Shown piece by piece: positions 41,286-52,433 of a stretch of 64,000 nt of DNA (position 1 is the stretch's first letter; every line of letters begins with the position of its first letter). This DNA is from Dactylosporangium vinaceum (GTDB lineage: Bacteria > Actinomycetota > Actinomycetes > Mycobacteriales > Micromonosporaceae). Both the position numbers and the translations under genes were made by a program. Below the pieces are notes generated by a model. The model saw only the letters and a program-made list of their open reading frames with translations. It was not told where the DNA came from and searched no databases. Location of the stretch: positions 11,842,001-11,906,000 of the forward strand of contig NZ_CP061913.1 of the NCBI RefSeq assembly GCF_019904175.1, written 5' to 3'.

Positions 41286-41522
41286 TTGCTCGTAGTCCGC
41301 TACTTCGCGGGGGCCCGCGCAGCCGCCGGCGTGCCCGAGGAGAAGGTCGAGGCGGCAACGCTCGGCGAGCTCGTCGCGGCCGTCACCGCCGACCGCCCCC
41401 GCCTGGCCGGTGTGGTGACCGCCTGCTCGTTCCTCGTCGACGGCACCTCGTGGCGGGATCAGAGCGCCACGCTGCCGGCGAGCGCGACAGTGGACGTGCT
41501 GCCTCCGTTCGCGGGCGGCTGA
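41286..41522 (+). CDS. moaD: Molybdopterin synthase sulfur carrier subunit (MoaD/ThiS family)
   Basis: 78 residues from TTG, which follows GGAGG inside the moaA end. The ubiquitin-like fold ends in PPFAGG, with the Gly-Gly needed for thiocarboxylation. It donates sulphur to precursor Z with MoaE. It starts 4 bp after moaA, and the only moaE in the window is at 56997-57410. Confidence 0.9.
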   Translation: MLVVRYFAGARAAAGVPEEKVEAATLGELVAAVTADRPRLAGVVTACSFLVDGTSWRDQSATLPASATVDVLPPFAGG

Positions 41523-41526
41523 GCCG

Positions 41527-42702
41527 TTGATCGCGATCCTTCTGGCCGTCGTCCTGCTGGTCGTCGGCGGTATCCACTTCTACCTGTGGAAGCGCCTGGT
41601 CAAGGACACCACGTCGACGCGGCGGGCCCGGATCGTGGGCTCGGTCGCCGCGGTGGTGCTGGCGCTCGTCATCCCGGCCACCCTGGCCCTCTCGCGGGCG
41701 CTGCCGCACTCCCAGCAGGCGCTCGTGGCGTGGCCCGGGTATCTGTGGCTGGCGCTGATGTTCTACCTGCTGGTGACGCTGGCCCTCCTGGAGATCCCGC
41801 GGCTGGCGATCCGGCTGTGGCAGCGCCGGCGGGCGGCCGCCGCGCCGGTTGATCCGGACAGCTCCGACAAGCCCGACTTCGACCCCTCGCGGCGGCTGGT
41901 GCTGGGCCGGTCGCTGGCCGCCACGGCCGGTGTGCTGTCGGCGAGTGCGGTGGGCATCGGGGTGTACCAGGCAATGGGCGCCCCGAACCTCAAGCGTGTC
42001 CCGATCCGGCTGGCCAAGCTCCCGGCGAGCATGAACGGGTTCCGCATCGCGGTGGTGTCGGACATCCACCTCGGGCCGCTGCTCGGCCGCGCGCACACCG
42101 AGCGGATCGTCCGGATGATCAACGGCGTGGACGCGGACCTGGTGGCCATCGTCGGAGACCTGGTCGACGGCAGCGTCGCCGAGCTCGGGCCGGCCGCCGA
42201 GCCGCTGCAGGACCTGCGCGGCAAGCACGGCGCCTTCTTCGTCACCGGCAATCACGAGTACTTCTCCGGCTTCCAGGAGTGGGTCGACGAGGTGAACTCG
42301 CTCGGGGTACGCGTCCTGCGCAACGAGCGCGTCGACGTCCTCGGGCTCGACCTCGCCGGCGTCAACGACCTCAGCGGCGAGGGCGTCGGCGACGGCCCGG
42401 ACTTCGCCAAGGCGCTCGACGGCCGGGACGCGAACCGGCCCGTGGTCCTGCTCGCCCACCAGCCGATCCAGGCCCACGACGCGGCCAAGCACGGCGTCGA
42501 CCTGCAGTTGTCGGGGCACACCCACGGCGGCCAGATGGTGCCGTTCAATCTGCTCGTGGGCTTGCAGCAGCCGATCGTGGCCGGCCTGGGGGCAGTGGAC
42601 GGCACCCAGGTCTACGTCACCCGCGGCGCCGGCTTCTGGGGGCCGCCGGTACGGTTCGGCGCACCTCCGGACATCTCGATCGTTGAGTTGCACGGCGCGT
42701 AA
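41527..42702 (+). CDS. Membrane-anchored metallophosphoesterase (YaeI/YkuE type)
   Basis: 391 residues from TTG. Three N-terminal hydrophobic segments (AILLAVVLLVVGGIHFYLW, VGSVAAVVLALVIPATLALS, WLALMFYLLVTLALLEI) are followed by a twin-arginine-like linker (SRRLVLGRSLAATAG) and a calcineurin-type domain with all metal motifs: SDIHLG, GDLVDG, TGNHEYF and SGHTHGGQ. It is a periplasmic-side or extracellular-face phosphodiesterase; a lipid or nucleotide substrate is possible. It begins 4 bp after moaD and may share its transcript without belonging to the pathway. Confidence 0.88.
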   Translation: MIAILLAVVLLVVGGIHFYLWKRLVKDTTSTRRARIVGSVAAVVLALVIPATLALSRALPHSQQALVAWPGYLWLALMFYLLVTLALLEIPRLAIRLWQRRRAAAAPVDPDSSDKPDFDPSRRLVLGRSLAATAGVLSASAVGIGVYQAMGAPNLKRVPIRLAKLPASMNGFRIAVVSDIHLGPLLGRAHTERIVRMINGVDADLVAIVGDLVDGSVAELGPAAEPLQDLRGKHGAFFVTGNHEYFSGFQEWVDEVNSLGVRVLRNERVDVLGLDLAGVNDLSGEGVGDGPDFAKALDGRDANRPVVLLAHQPIQAHDAAKHGVDLQLSGHTHGGQMVPFNLLVGLQQPIVAGLGAVDGTQVYVTRGAGFWGPPVRFGAPPDISIVELHGA

Positions 42703-42738
42703 CGGGTGACGCCCGGGGCGCCTGTGACAGGATGCAGC

Positions 42739-45948
<3,210 letters not shown>

Positions 45949-46085
45949 TCGATTTCCGCGGTTTTTGTGAACGCTTTTTGGCGCGGATCCGTGAGGCTCT
46001 AGGGGGGATGGGTAGAGATACCGTTGCTGCACGGGCGCCGATAGGCTCACCAAGCCGACCAGGGCCGCAGGACCAGGAGGACATC

Positions 46086-47042
46086 ATGTCGGGTTACGGA
46101 CCGCCGGGCGGACCGTACCAGGGTCAACCTCAGGACCCATGGCAGCAGGGTGGTCAACAGGACCCCTACGCAGACCAGGGCTACGGCCAGGGCGGCGGAC
46201 GCCAGGGCGGTGGCGCCGGCGGCAACTACGGCCAGGGCAGCGGTTACGGCCAGGGCGGGGGCGACTACGGCCAGGGCGGTGGTGGCGGCGGCGGTTACGG
46301 CGACCGCGGCTACGGCGGCGGTGCCGGCGGCTATGACCAGGGCGGTGCCGGCGGCTACGGCGGCGGTGGCGGTGGCTACGGCAACCAGGGCTACGGCAAC
46401 CAGGGTGGCTACAACGACCCGGCCTACGACGACCGCCGCGGCGCCTACAACGACGACCGCACCTACCAGCAGCCCCCCGGCAGCGGTGGCTACCAGCCCT
46501 ACGGCAACGAGCCCGGCGGCTACAACGATGAGCCGCAGTGGGGCCCGCCCCCGCAGGAGGAGCCCAAGAAGCGCTCCGGCGGCACCATCGCGCTCGTCGC
46601 CGTCCTCGTCCTGCTCCTGCTGGGCGGCGGCGGCATCGGCCTGTACTACTACGTGTCGAAGGACAAGGGCACGGCGACGAACAACCCACCGGCCGCGCAG
46701 TCCTCGTCCTCGGCCAAGCCCGACAGCTCGGCCGCGGCGCCGAACGGCGGGCAGTCCGGCAAGCCGACCGGCAACCCGTCGGCCTCAAAGCCCGGCGTCC
46801 AGGCCGGCGACGCCGCCTCGGTCCAGGTCGGCGAGTGCCTGAAGAACGTCGGCACCAGCAACGACAAGCCGCAGATGCAGAAGGTCCAGTGCGGCCCCGG
46901 CGCCTACGAGGTGCTCAAGCGGATCCCCGGAACGACCGACAAGAACAAGTGCGAAGGCACTCCCGGGTACTCGCACAACTACTTCTTCGACAGCCCGGTC
47001 GACTCCAACGACTTCGTGCTCTGTCTGAAACTTCGCAGCTGA
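46086..47042 (+). CDS. LppU/SCO3897-type membrane protein with Gly/Tyr/Gln-rich N-terminus
   Basis: 318 residues starting after CAGGAGG. The first 150 residues are GYGQGGG-like low-complexity sequence. A lysine-rich stop and one transmembrane helix follow (GGTIALVAVLVLLLLGGGGI), then a Ser/Pro/Ala-rich linker and a C-terminal domain of about 70 residues with four cysteines (GECLKNVG, VQCGPGAYEVLKRI, CEGTPGYSHNYFF, FVLCLKL), which matches the LppU/SCO3897 family. It is anchored in the membrane with its folded domain outside. Function is unknown; the low-complexity tail may phase-separate or bind partners. Confidence 0.72.
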   Translation: MSGYGPPGGPYQGQPQDPWQQGGQQDPYADQGYGQGGGRQGGGAGGNYGQGSGYGQGGGDYGQGGGGGGGYGDRGYGGGAGGYDQGGAGGYGGGGGGYGNQGYGNQGGYNDPAYDDRRGAYNDDRTYQQPPGSGGYQPYGNEPGGYNDEPQWGPPPQEEPKKRSGGTIALVAVLVLLLLGGGGIGLYYYVSKDKGTATNNPPAAQSSSSAKPDSSAAAPNGGQSGKPTGNPSASKPGVQAGDAASVQVGECLKNVGTSNDKPQMQKVQCGPGAYEVLKRIPGTTDKNKCEGTPGYSHNYFFDSPVDSNDFVLCLKLRS

Positions 47043-47059
47043 CCTGCGGTTTCGTCCTT

Positions 47060-47081
47060 GGCCCCGGCGCTCGCCGGGGCC
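47060..47081 (+). terminator. Terminator after the LppU-like gene
   Basis: GGCCCCGGCG-CT-CGCCGGGGCC is a perfect 10-bp stem starting 18 bp after the stop codon, followed by TTGGTGTTTTCC. Confidence 0.8.
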
Positions 47082-47148
47082 TTGGTGTTTTCCGGGGCCC
47101 TTGCGACAAGGCCCCGAACGGGTGTAGTACATTAGTTCGAGCCAGGCA

Positions 47149-47164
47149 TCGAACAGCTGTTCGG
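47149..47164 (+). promoter_or_regulatory. LexA (SOS) box upstream of the AAA ATPase
   Basis: TCGAACAGCTGTTCGG contains a perfect GAAC-N4-GTTC core and extends the symmetry by TCG/CGG, matching the actinobacterial/Bacillus LexA consensus. It lies about 139 bp upstream of the GTG start at 47303. Candidate -10 elements nearby are TACATT (47127) and TATAAC (47195). Confidence 0.75.
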
Positions 47165-47217
47165 TAGTCTACGAGGGTCGGTTCGATGGCGTCGTATAAC
47201 GCTGTCTTGCGCCTGCG

Positions 47218-47269
47218 CTAGATACTCCTAGATATGCCACGACGACACGCCGTAGAGGTTCTTCTACGG
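47218..47269 (+). promoter_or_regulatory. Direct repeats and leader hairpin before the AAA ATPase
   Basis: CTAGATA occurs at 47218-47224 and 47228-47234, one helical turn apart. A hairpin CCGTAGA-GGTTCT-TCTACGG follows at 47250-47269. Together with the LexA box these suggest a layered promoter/leader. The binding proteins are unknown. Confidence 0.45.
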
Positions 47270-47302
47270 GGTTCTAGCCTGCGCGCTAGAGAGCCCGATA
47301 CT

Positions 47303-48520
47303 GTGCGATTCGTGGACCCCGTTCGCAATCCCTACGCGCCAGGGGCCGGTCAGCGCCCACCGGAGCTCGCCGGACGCGACCGTGAGCTGCATGCGTTCGA
47401 CGTCGTCCTGGAGCGGGTGGCCCGTGGCCGCCCCGAGCGGTCCCTGATGCTCACCGGGCTGCGCGGCGTCGGCAAGACCGTCCTGCTCAACACGCTGCGG
47501 TCCGAGGCCATCTCGCATCTGTGGGGTACCGGCAAGATCGAGGCGCGCCCCGACCAGTCCCTGCGCCGCCCGGTCTCCGCCGCCATGCACATGGCCATCC
47601 GCGAACTGGCCCCGCACCACCGCGCCCCCGACCGGATCGACGAGTTCCTCGGAGTGCTCAAGGCGTTCGCCCTGCGCGAGGACCCTCGCAAGCCTCCGTC
47701 AAAACTTCGCGACCGCTGGCAGCCGGGCATCGACGTACCCCCGGCCACGGGCCGCGCGGACTCGGGCGACATCGAGATCGACCTGGTGGAGCTGTTCACC
47801 GACGCCGCAAGCGTGGCGACGGACGTGGGCACCGGGGTGGCGCTGTTCATCGACGAGCTCCAGGACGTCTCCGCCGAGGACATCTCGGCCCTGTGCGCGG
47901 CGTGCCACGAGCTCTCCCAGACCGGCGCCCCGCTGATCGTGGTCGGGGCCGGACTGCCGCACGTCCCCGCGCTGCTGTCCGCCTCGAAGTCGTACTCCGA
48001 GCGCCTCTTCCGCTACCAGCGCATCGACCGCCTGGACCGCATCGCCGCCGACCTGGCGCTGACGGCTCCGGCGGAGCGGGAGGAGGTCGAGTACGAGGCG
48101 AAGGCGCTTGACGCGCTGTACGAGGCGTCGGGCGGCTACCCGTACTTCGTCCAGGCCTACGGCAAGGCGACCTGGGACCACGCCCCCCGCTCCCCGATCA
48201 CCGCCGCCGACGTCCGAGTGGCCGCTCCGGAGGCCGAGGCCGAGTTGGCGGTGGGCTTCTTCGGCTCCCGCTACGAGCGCGCGACTCCCGCCGAGCGCGA
48301 GTACATGCGCACGATGGCCACCCTGCTCCCGGCCGTCGACGTCTCCGAAGCCGTCCCGACCGCGGAGGTCGCCCGCACGCTGGCCCGCAAGCCGGCCAGC
48401 CTGTCCCCGGCCCGCGACGCCTTGATCAAGAAGGGCCTGATCTACTCGGGCGAACGCGGGACCGTCGCCTTCACCGTCCCCCACTTCGCCCGCTACCTGC
48501 GCACCCAACCCACGGAGTAG
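47303..48520 (+). CDS. AAA ATPase (Orc1/Cdc6-like) of unknown role, SOS-box promoter
   Basis: 405 residues from GTG 47303 (RFVDPVRNPYAPGAGQ); an ATG 69 bp upstream is possible but overlaps the hairpin leader. The Walker A is LTGLRGVGKTVLLNTL, Walker B LFIDELQDVSAED, with VVGAGLPHVP as a sensor-1 region. A C-terminal winged-helix-like part follows (EVARTLARKPASLSPARDAL, then GLIYSGERGTVAFTVPHF). This matches ORC/Cdc6-type or conflict-system STAND-like ATPases with a DNA-binding tail. A LexA-type box points to DNA-damage induction. Confidence 0.72.
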   Translation: MRFVDPVRNPYAPGAGQRPPELAGRDRELHAFDVVLERVARGRPERSLMLTGLRGVGKTVLLNTLRSEAISHLWGTGKIEARPDQSLRRPVSAAMHMAIRELAPHHRAPDRIDEFLGVLKAFALREDPRKPPSKLRDRWQPGIDVPPATGRADSGDIEIDLVELFTDAASVATDVGTGVALFIDELQDVSAEDISALCAACHELSQTGAPLIVVGAGLPHVPALLSASKSYSERLFRYQRIDRLDRIAADLALTAPAEREEVEYEAKALDALYEASGGYPYFVQAYGKATWDHAPRSPITAADVRVAAPEAEAELAVGFFGSRYERATPAEREYMRTMATLLPAVDVSEAVPTAEVARTLARKPASLSPARDALIKKGLIYSGERGTVAFTVPHFARYLRTQPTE

Positions 48521-48853
48521 CCACCTCCCACCGGCCACCACTTCACCACCGCCAGCAACCACCCGGTGAGCGGCAACCCGTACGGCGTCGCCCCCGCGCG
48601 CCCCCACGTCGTGCGACCCAGGGCGGCCCGGCCGGCTCACCGACACCACGAAGCAGCGCGAGGACCAAATCGCAGGCGGGCACGGCGACCGGTCTCAGGC
48701 GGCCCGCAGCCGATCCCGGACGGGCGCGCGCGACTGGCCGCAGGCGAGCGCGGCAGCTGATCTCGGGCGGGCGCGCAGCCGGCCTCGGGCGGGCATGAAG
48801 GCTGGCCTCGGACGGCGCGGCGGCTGGCGAGGTGCGACGGCGGCGCGCGTGGG
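48521..48853. other. 333-bp intergenic region with degenerate 22-23-bp tandem repeats
   Basis: No gene. Seven imperfect copies of a GGGCGGGCGCGCAGCCGGCCTC-like unit of 22 or 23 bp occupy 48673-48831 (starts near 48673, 48696, 48719, 48741, 48764, 48786, 48809). The alternation of 22 and 23 bp breaks any reading frame, so this is not a coding repeat. It separates two convergent genes. Confidence 0.65.
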
Positions 48854-50053
48854 TCATTTCTGGGCCTTGGCCGCCTCCGCGCGCTCCATGATGCCGCGCA
48901 GGTCGCGGTGCTCGATCGCGGCGGCCATCAGCTCGGGGAAGACGTCGGGCGTGCAGGCGAACGCGGGCACGCCCAGGGCGGCCAGCGCGGCGGCGTTCTC
49001 GCGGTCGTAGTCCGGCGCGCCCTCGTCGGACAGGGCCAGGAGCGTGATCACCTGCACGCCGGCCGCCGTCATCGCGGCGACCCGGCGCAGCATCTCCTCG
49101 CGGATGCCGCCCTCGTACAGGTCGCTGATGAGGACGAATATCGTGTCGCGCGGGCGGCTGATCAGCTGCTGGCCGTAGGCAATGGCGCGGTTGATGTCCG
49201 TGCCGCCGCCGAGCTGGGTGCCGAAGAGCACGTCGACCGGGTCGCTGAGCCGGTCGGTGAGGTCGACGACGGCGGTGTCGAAGACGACGAGTGACGTCTT
49301 CAGCGAGCGCATCGAGGCCAGGACGGCGGCGAACACACCCGAGTAGACGACCGAGGCTGCCATCGAACCCGACTGGTCCACGCACAGCACGATGTCCCGC
49401 TGCACCGCCTGGGCCCGGCGACCGTACCCGATGAGCCGCTCCGGCACGATCGTGCGCTGCTCGACCTGGTAGTGCTTCAGGTTTGCCTGAATCGTCCGGT
49501 TCCAGTCGATGTCGTGGTGCCGCGGCCGGTTGATGCGGGCCGCGCGGTTCAGCGCGCCCGTCAGCGCGGTGCGGGTCGGCTGGGAGATCCGGCGCTCCAG
49601 CTCGCCGACGACCTTCGCCACGACCTTCCGGGCCGCCCGCTTGCTCTTGTCCGGCATGACCCGGTTGAGCGACAGGAGCGTCCCGACCAGGTGCACGTCG
49701 GGCTCCACGGCGTCGAGCATCTCGGGCTCCAGCAGCAGCCGCGTGAGGTTCAGCCGCTCGATCGCGTCGGCCTGCATGACCTGCACGACAGTCGACGGGA
49801 AGTACTGCCGGATGTCCCCCAGCCACCGCGCCACCCGCGGCGCCGAGGCCCCGAGCCCGGCCCCGCGCTGGCTCGCCGGGCCGTCGGACCCGTGGTCGTA
49901 GAGCGCCCCGAGCGCCGCGTCGACCGCCGCATCCTGCCCGCTCAGCCCATACCCGGTCCCCTCGGCCCCGGGCGCGCCGCCCAGCGCCAGCCGCCACCGC
50001 CGCAGCCGCTCATCCCCGTCGTCGCCGAGACCCTCATCCACGCGCTCAGACAT
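48854..50053 (-). CDS. VWA-domain protein (MoxR-associated)
   Basis: 399 residues. A helical N-terminal half (PTRTALTGALNRAARIN) precedes a VWA domain with an intact metal-ion site: VLCVDQSGSM, GGGTDINRAI and LISDLYEGG. It is the last gene of the SWIM-DUF5691-MoxR-DUF5682-VWA operon and overlaps DUF5682 by 8 bp, with GGGAGGGAG before its ATG. In MoxR/VWA systems the VWA protein binds the AAA+ ring and a client; the client here is unknown. Confidence 0.9.
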   Translation of the reverse strand: MSERVDEGLGDDGDERLRRWRLALGGAPGAEGTGYGLSGQDAAVDAALGALYDHGSDGPASQRGAGLGASAPRVARWLGDIRQYFPSTVVQVMQADAIERLNLTRLLLEPEMLDAVEPDVHLVGTLLSLNRVMPDKSKRAARKVVAKVVGELERRISQPTRTALTGALNRAARINRPRHHDIDWNRTIQANLKHYQVEQRTIVPERLIGYGRRAQAVQRDIVLCVDQSGSMAASVVYSGVFAAVLASMRSLKTSLVVFDTAVVDLTDRLSDPVDVLFGTQLGGGTDINRAIAYGQQLISRPRDTIFVLISDLYEGGIREEMLRRVAAMTAAGVQVITLLALSDEGAPDYDRENAAALAALGVPAFACTPDVFPELMAAAIEHRDLRGIMERAEAAKAQK

Positions 50054-52433
50054 GCAGCTCCCTCCCCAGAAGTCGGGCGGCGACCGGGAGCAGCAGCGCG
50101 CCGCGGGCCGGGTCGACCTCGTCGTCGCTGCCGGTGCCGGGCCGGGCGGTCCCGATGTTCGCCGCGCGCTCGCCGATCATCCGGCGCTGCGGGGCCGGGT
50201 AGCCGCTGAACGTCCGCCGCAGCAGCGGCAGGACCTCGACGAACGCGTCGGCCGGGATCCCGGTCAGCCAGGCGTCGACGAGGGCCAGGAGCCGCTCGTC
50301 GTGGACCAGCAGCAGGCCGTCGCCGGCGAGGAACCCCTCGATCCAGGCCGCCGTCCGCGCCACCGGCACGCCCACGGTCAGCACGAGCGCCATGCGCTCG
50401 CCGATCTCGTCGGCGTCGACGGCGCCCGCGTCGAGCAGCAGCCGGTTCATCCGCCCGGTGAGCAGGCCGTGCAGGTCGTCGCGGGTCGACAGGCCGGCCA
50501 GCACCGCCTGCCACCGGGCCTGGGCCTCGGCCTCGTCGACAAGGGCCAGCGCGCCCTGCACGCCGTCGATCCGGTCGCGCATGACGGCCGCGGCCGTGTC
50601 GTCGAGGCCGCCGACCGCGGCGGGCAGGCCGACGCAAATGCGGGTGATCATGCCGAGCGTGACGTCGCGGAGAGCGGAGAGGTCGGTGCCGCGCACGTCG
50701 CCGTAGCGGAGGGTGCGGGCCAGCGCCGGCAGCGCGTCCATCAGGTGGGCGACGTCGGCGTCGAGGGCCATCCGCTCGTCGAGCGCGTCGAGCACGCCGG
50801 GCAGTGCGTCCGGCAGGTCGGCCAGCAGGCACCGCTCCACAAGCGCTGTCACGTCGGCCAGGGTGGCCGCGGACAGGGCCAGCTCGGCGACCCGGGCGGT
50901 CGCCGCTTCCAGGACCGTCGTGCCGTAAGCCCCCGCCTCCACCAGGTCCACCGCAAACTCCGGCTGCCAGGCGATCTCCCACTCCTCGCGGAAGGTCCCC
51001 TTGCCCTTGGACGCGGCGAGCACCTTGCCCCACTCGACGCCGAGGAGCCGCAGCCGATGCAGCAGCCGGCTGCGCTCGAGATCGAACGCCTGGCGCAGGT
51101 CCAGCTTCAGCTCACGCCGCTCGACCTTCGGCGGGAGCCGCAATCGCCGCTGGCTGCCGGCGACATCCTTCGCGATCGGTACCCCCGGCGTCTGATCCGG
51201 CACCCGCCCGAGCCGATCCCCCACGACCAGGCGCCGGTTGATGAGCGCGAGCCGCAGGTCGTCGCCGTCACACAGCACCGCGTGGGCCGCGTCCGTGACC
51301 TCGGCCAGCCCCGCCAGCGGCCGCCCGCGCATCGTCGCCAGCGCGTCGGCCAGCCGGGTCGCCTCGATGACGTGCGCGCTCGACACCGGCACGCCGTCCT
51401 TGCGCAGGACGCCCGCCGCCCGCACCAGCCACCGCTCGATGACGTGCGCGTCGACCGAGGTGAACAGGTGGTGGTACCAGCCGGGGGAGCGCACCCCCGC
51501 CCCGTACCCCTGCCACGACGCCAGCCGCGCGTGGGTCCACGGCACCCAGGTCATCGCCACCTTGACCTTCGGCAGCCCGCGCACCACAGCGGCGTCGGCC
51601 GAGGCGCTGGGCAGCGGAGCGGTCAACGCCGGCACGTGCCAGGCGCCGCAGACCACCGCCACCCGCTCGAACTCCTTGAGCGCCCCCCGCAGCCCGATGC
51701 GCATGTACGCCTCGCGCCGCTCCTCCTCGACCCGCTCGGCCTCCCCCGGCTCCGGCGAGTGCGCCCGCACCACGGTCATGGCCTCGGCGATCGCCGCGAA
51801 CGGAGCCGAAGCCGCCGCCAGCTCAGCCTCGTCCACGTGCACGCCGCCGTCCCCAGCGAAGAGACCGACCCCGCCCATCCCGTCGTCAGCGACAGCGGCG
51901 GGGTCGGCGGCGGAGTCCGAGGCAGGCCCGGAGGGGTCGGCGGCGGACGGGGAGGGCGGAGCGGGTGCGGGGTGGTTGAAGCGGTGCTCGACCACGTCTT
52001 CCCACCAGCGCTCGGGATCGTCGTAGCCGGCCGCCTCGGCGAGCGCCCCGATCGGGTCCAGCCGCACCGACCCCGCTTCGGGCACCGCCGGCGAGGGCGG
52101 GGCGGCCAGCCGGACGGCCGCCGGCATGTCGACGAACCGCACCGGCACGTCGCGGGCCACGGCCCACCGGATCGCCTGCCACTCCGGCGAGAACTCGGCG
52201 AGCGGCCAGAACGAGGCGCGCAGCTTCGGATCGGGGTTGTCGGCCGGATACCCGAGCAGCGCAACCGGCGCCCGCATGTCCTCGTCGCCGGCGTAGGGCA
52301 CGAGCGCGTCGGCCTCGGGCGGTCCCTCGATCAGGATCACCTCGGGCTGGAACGCGGCGAGCGCCCGCCGGACGGCCCGCGCCGACCCCGGGCCGTGGTG
52401 GCGCACCCCGAGGAGCAGCGGCTCACTCGCCAC
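50046..52433 (-). CDS. DUF5682 family protein, TIKI/TraB-like N-terminal domain
   Basis: 795 residues from GTG, overlapping the MoxR stop by 11 bp. The first 370 residues have LLGVRHHGPGSARAVR, VILIEGPPEAD and VAVVCGAWHVPALTA. These resemble the paired His/Glu and GxxH motifs of the TIKI/TraB/EreA-ChaN superfamily of hydrolases, so a metal- or proton-relay hydrolase role is inferred. The rest is long, helical and rich in Leu/Ala (DVTALVERCLLADLPDALPG, DAGAVDADEIGERMALVL). No transmembrane segment. In this operon it is the probable effector or scaffold. Confidence 0.8.
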   Translation of the reverse strand: MASEPLLLGVRHHGPGSARAVRRALAAFQPEVILIEGPPEADALVPYAGDEDMRAPVALLGYPADNPDPKLRASFWPLAEFSPEWQAIRWAVARDVPVRFVDMPAAVRLAAPPSPAVPEAGSVRLDPIGALAEAAGYDDPERWWEDVVEHRFNHPAPAPPSPSAADPSGPASDSAADPAAVADDGMGGVGLFAGDGGVHVDEAELAAASAPFAAIAEAMTVVRAHSPEPGEAERVEEERREAYMRIGLRGALKEFERVAVVCGAWHVPALTAPLPSASADAAVVRGLPKVKVAMTWVPWTHARLASWQGYGAGVRSPGWYHHLFTSVDAHVIERWLVRAAGVLRKDGVPVSSAHVIEATRLADALATMRGRPLAGLAEVTDAAHAVLCDGDDLRLALINRRLVVGDRLGRVPDQTPGVPIAKDVAGSQRRLRLPPKVERRELKLDLRQAFDLERSRLLHRLRLLGVEWGKVLAASKGKGTFREEWEIAWQPEFAVDLVEAGAYGTTVLEAATARVAELALSAATLADVTALVERCLLADLPDALPGVLDALDERMALDADVAHLMDALPALARTLRYGDVRGTDLSALRDVTLGMITRICVGLPAAVGGLDDTAAAVMRDRIDGVQGALALVDEAEAQARWQAVLAGLSTRDDLHGLLTGRMNRLLLDAGAVDADEIGERMALVLTVGVPVARTAAWIEGFLAGDGLLLVHDERLLALVDAWLTGIPADAFVEVLPLLRRTFSGYPAPQRRMIGERAANIGTARPGTGSDDEVDPARGALLLPVAARLLGRELHV

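Noticed and set aside
48543..49997. Long minus-strand frame extending through the tandem-repeat region
   Set aside because: It overlaps the VWA gene in another frame and has Arg/Ala-rich low-complexity translation; the VWA frame has intact motifs and a good ribosome-binding site.
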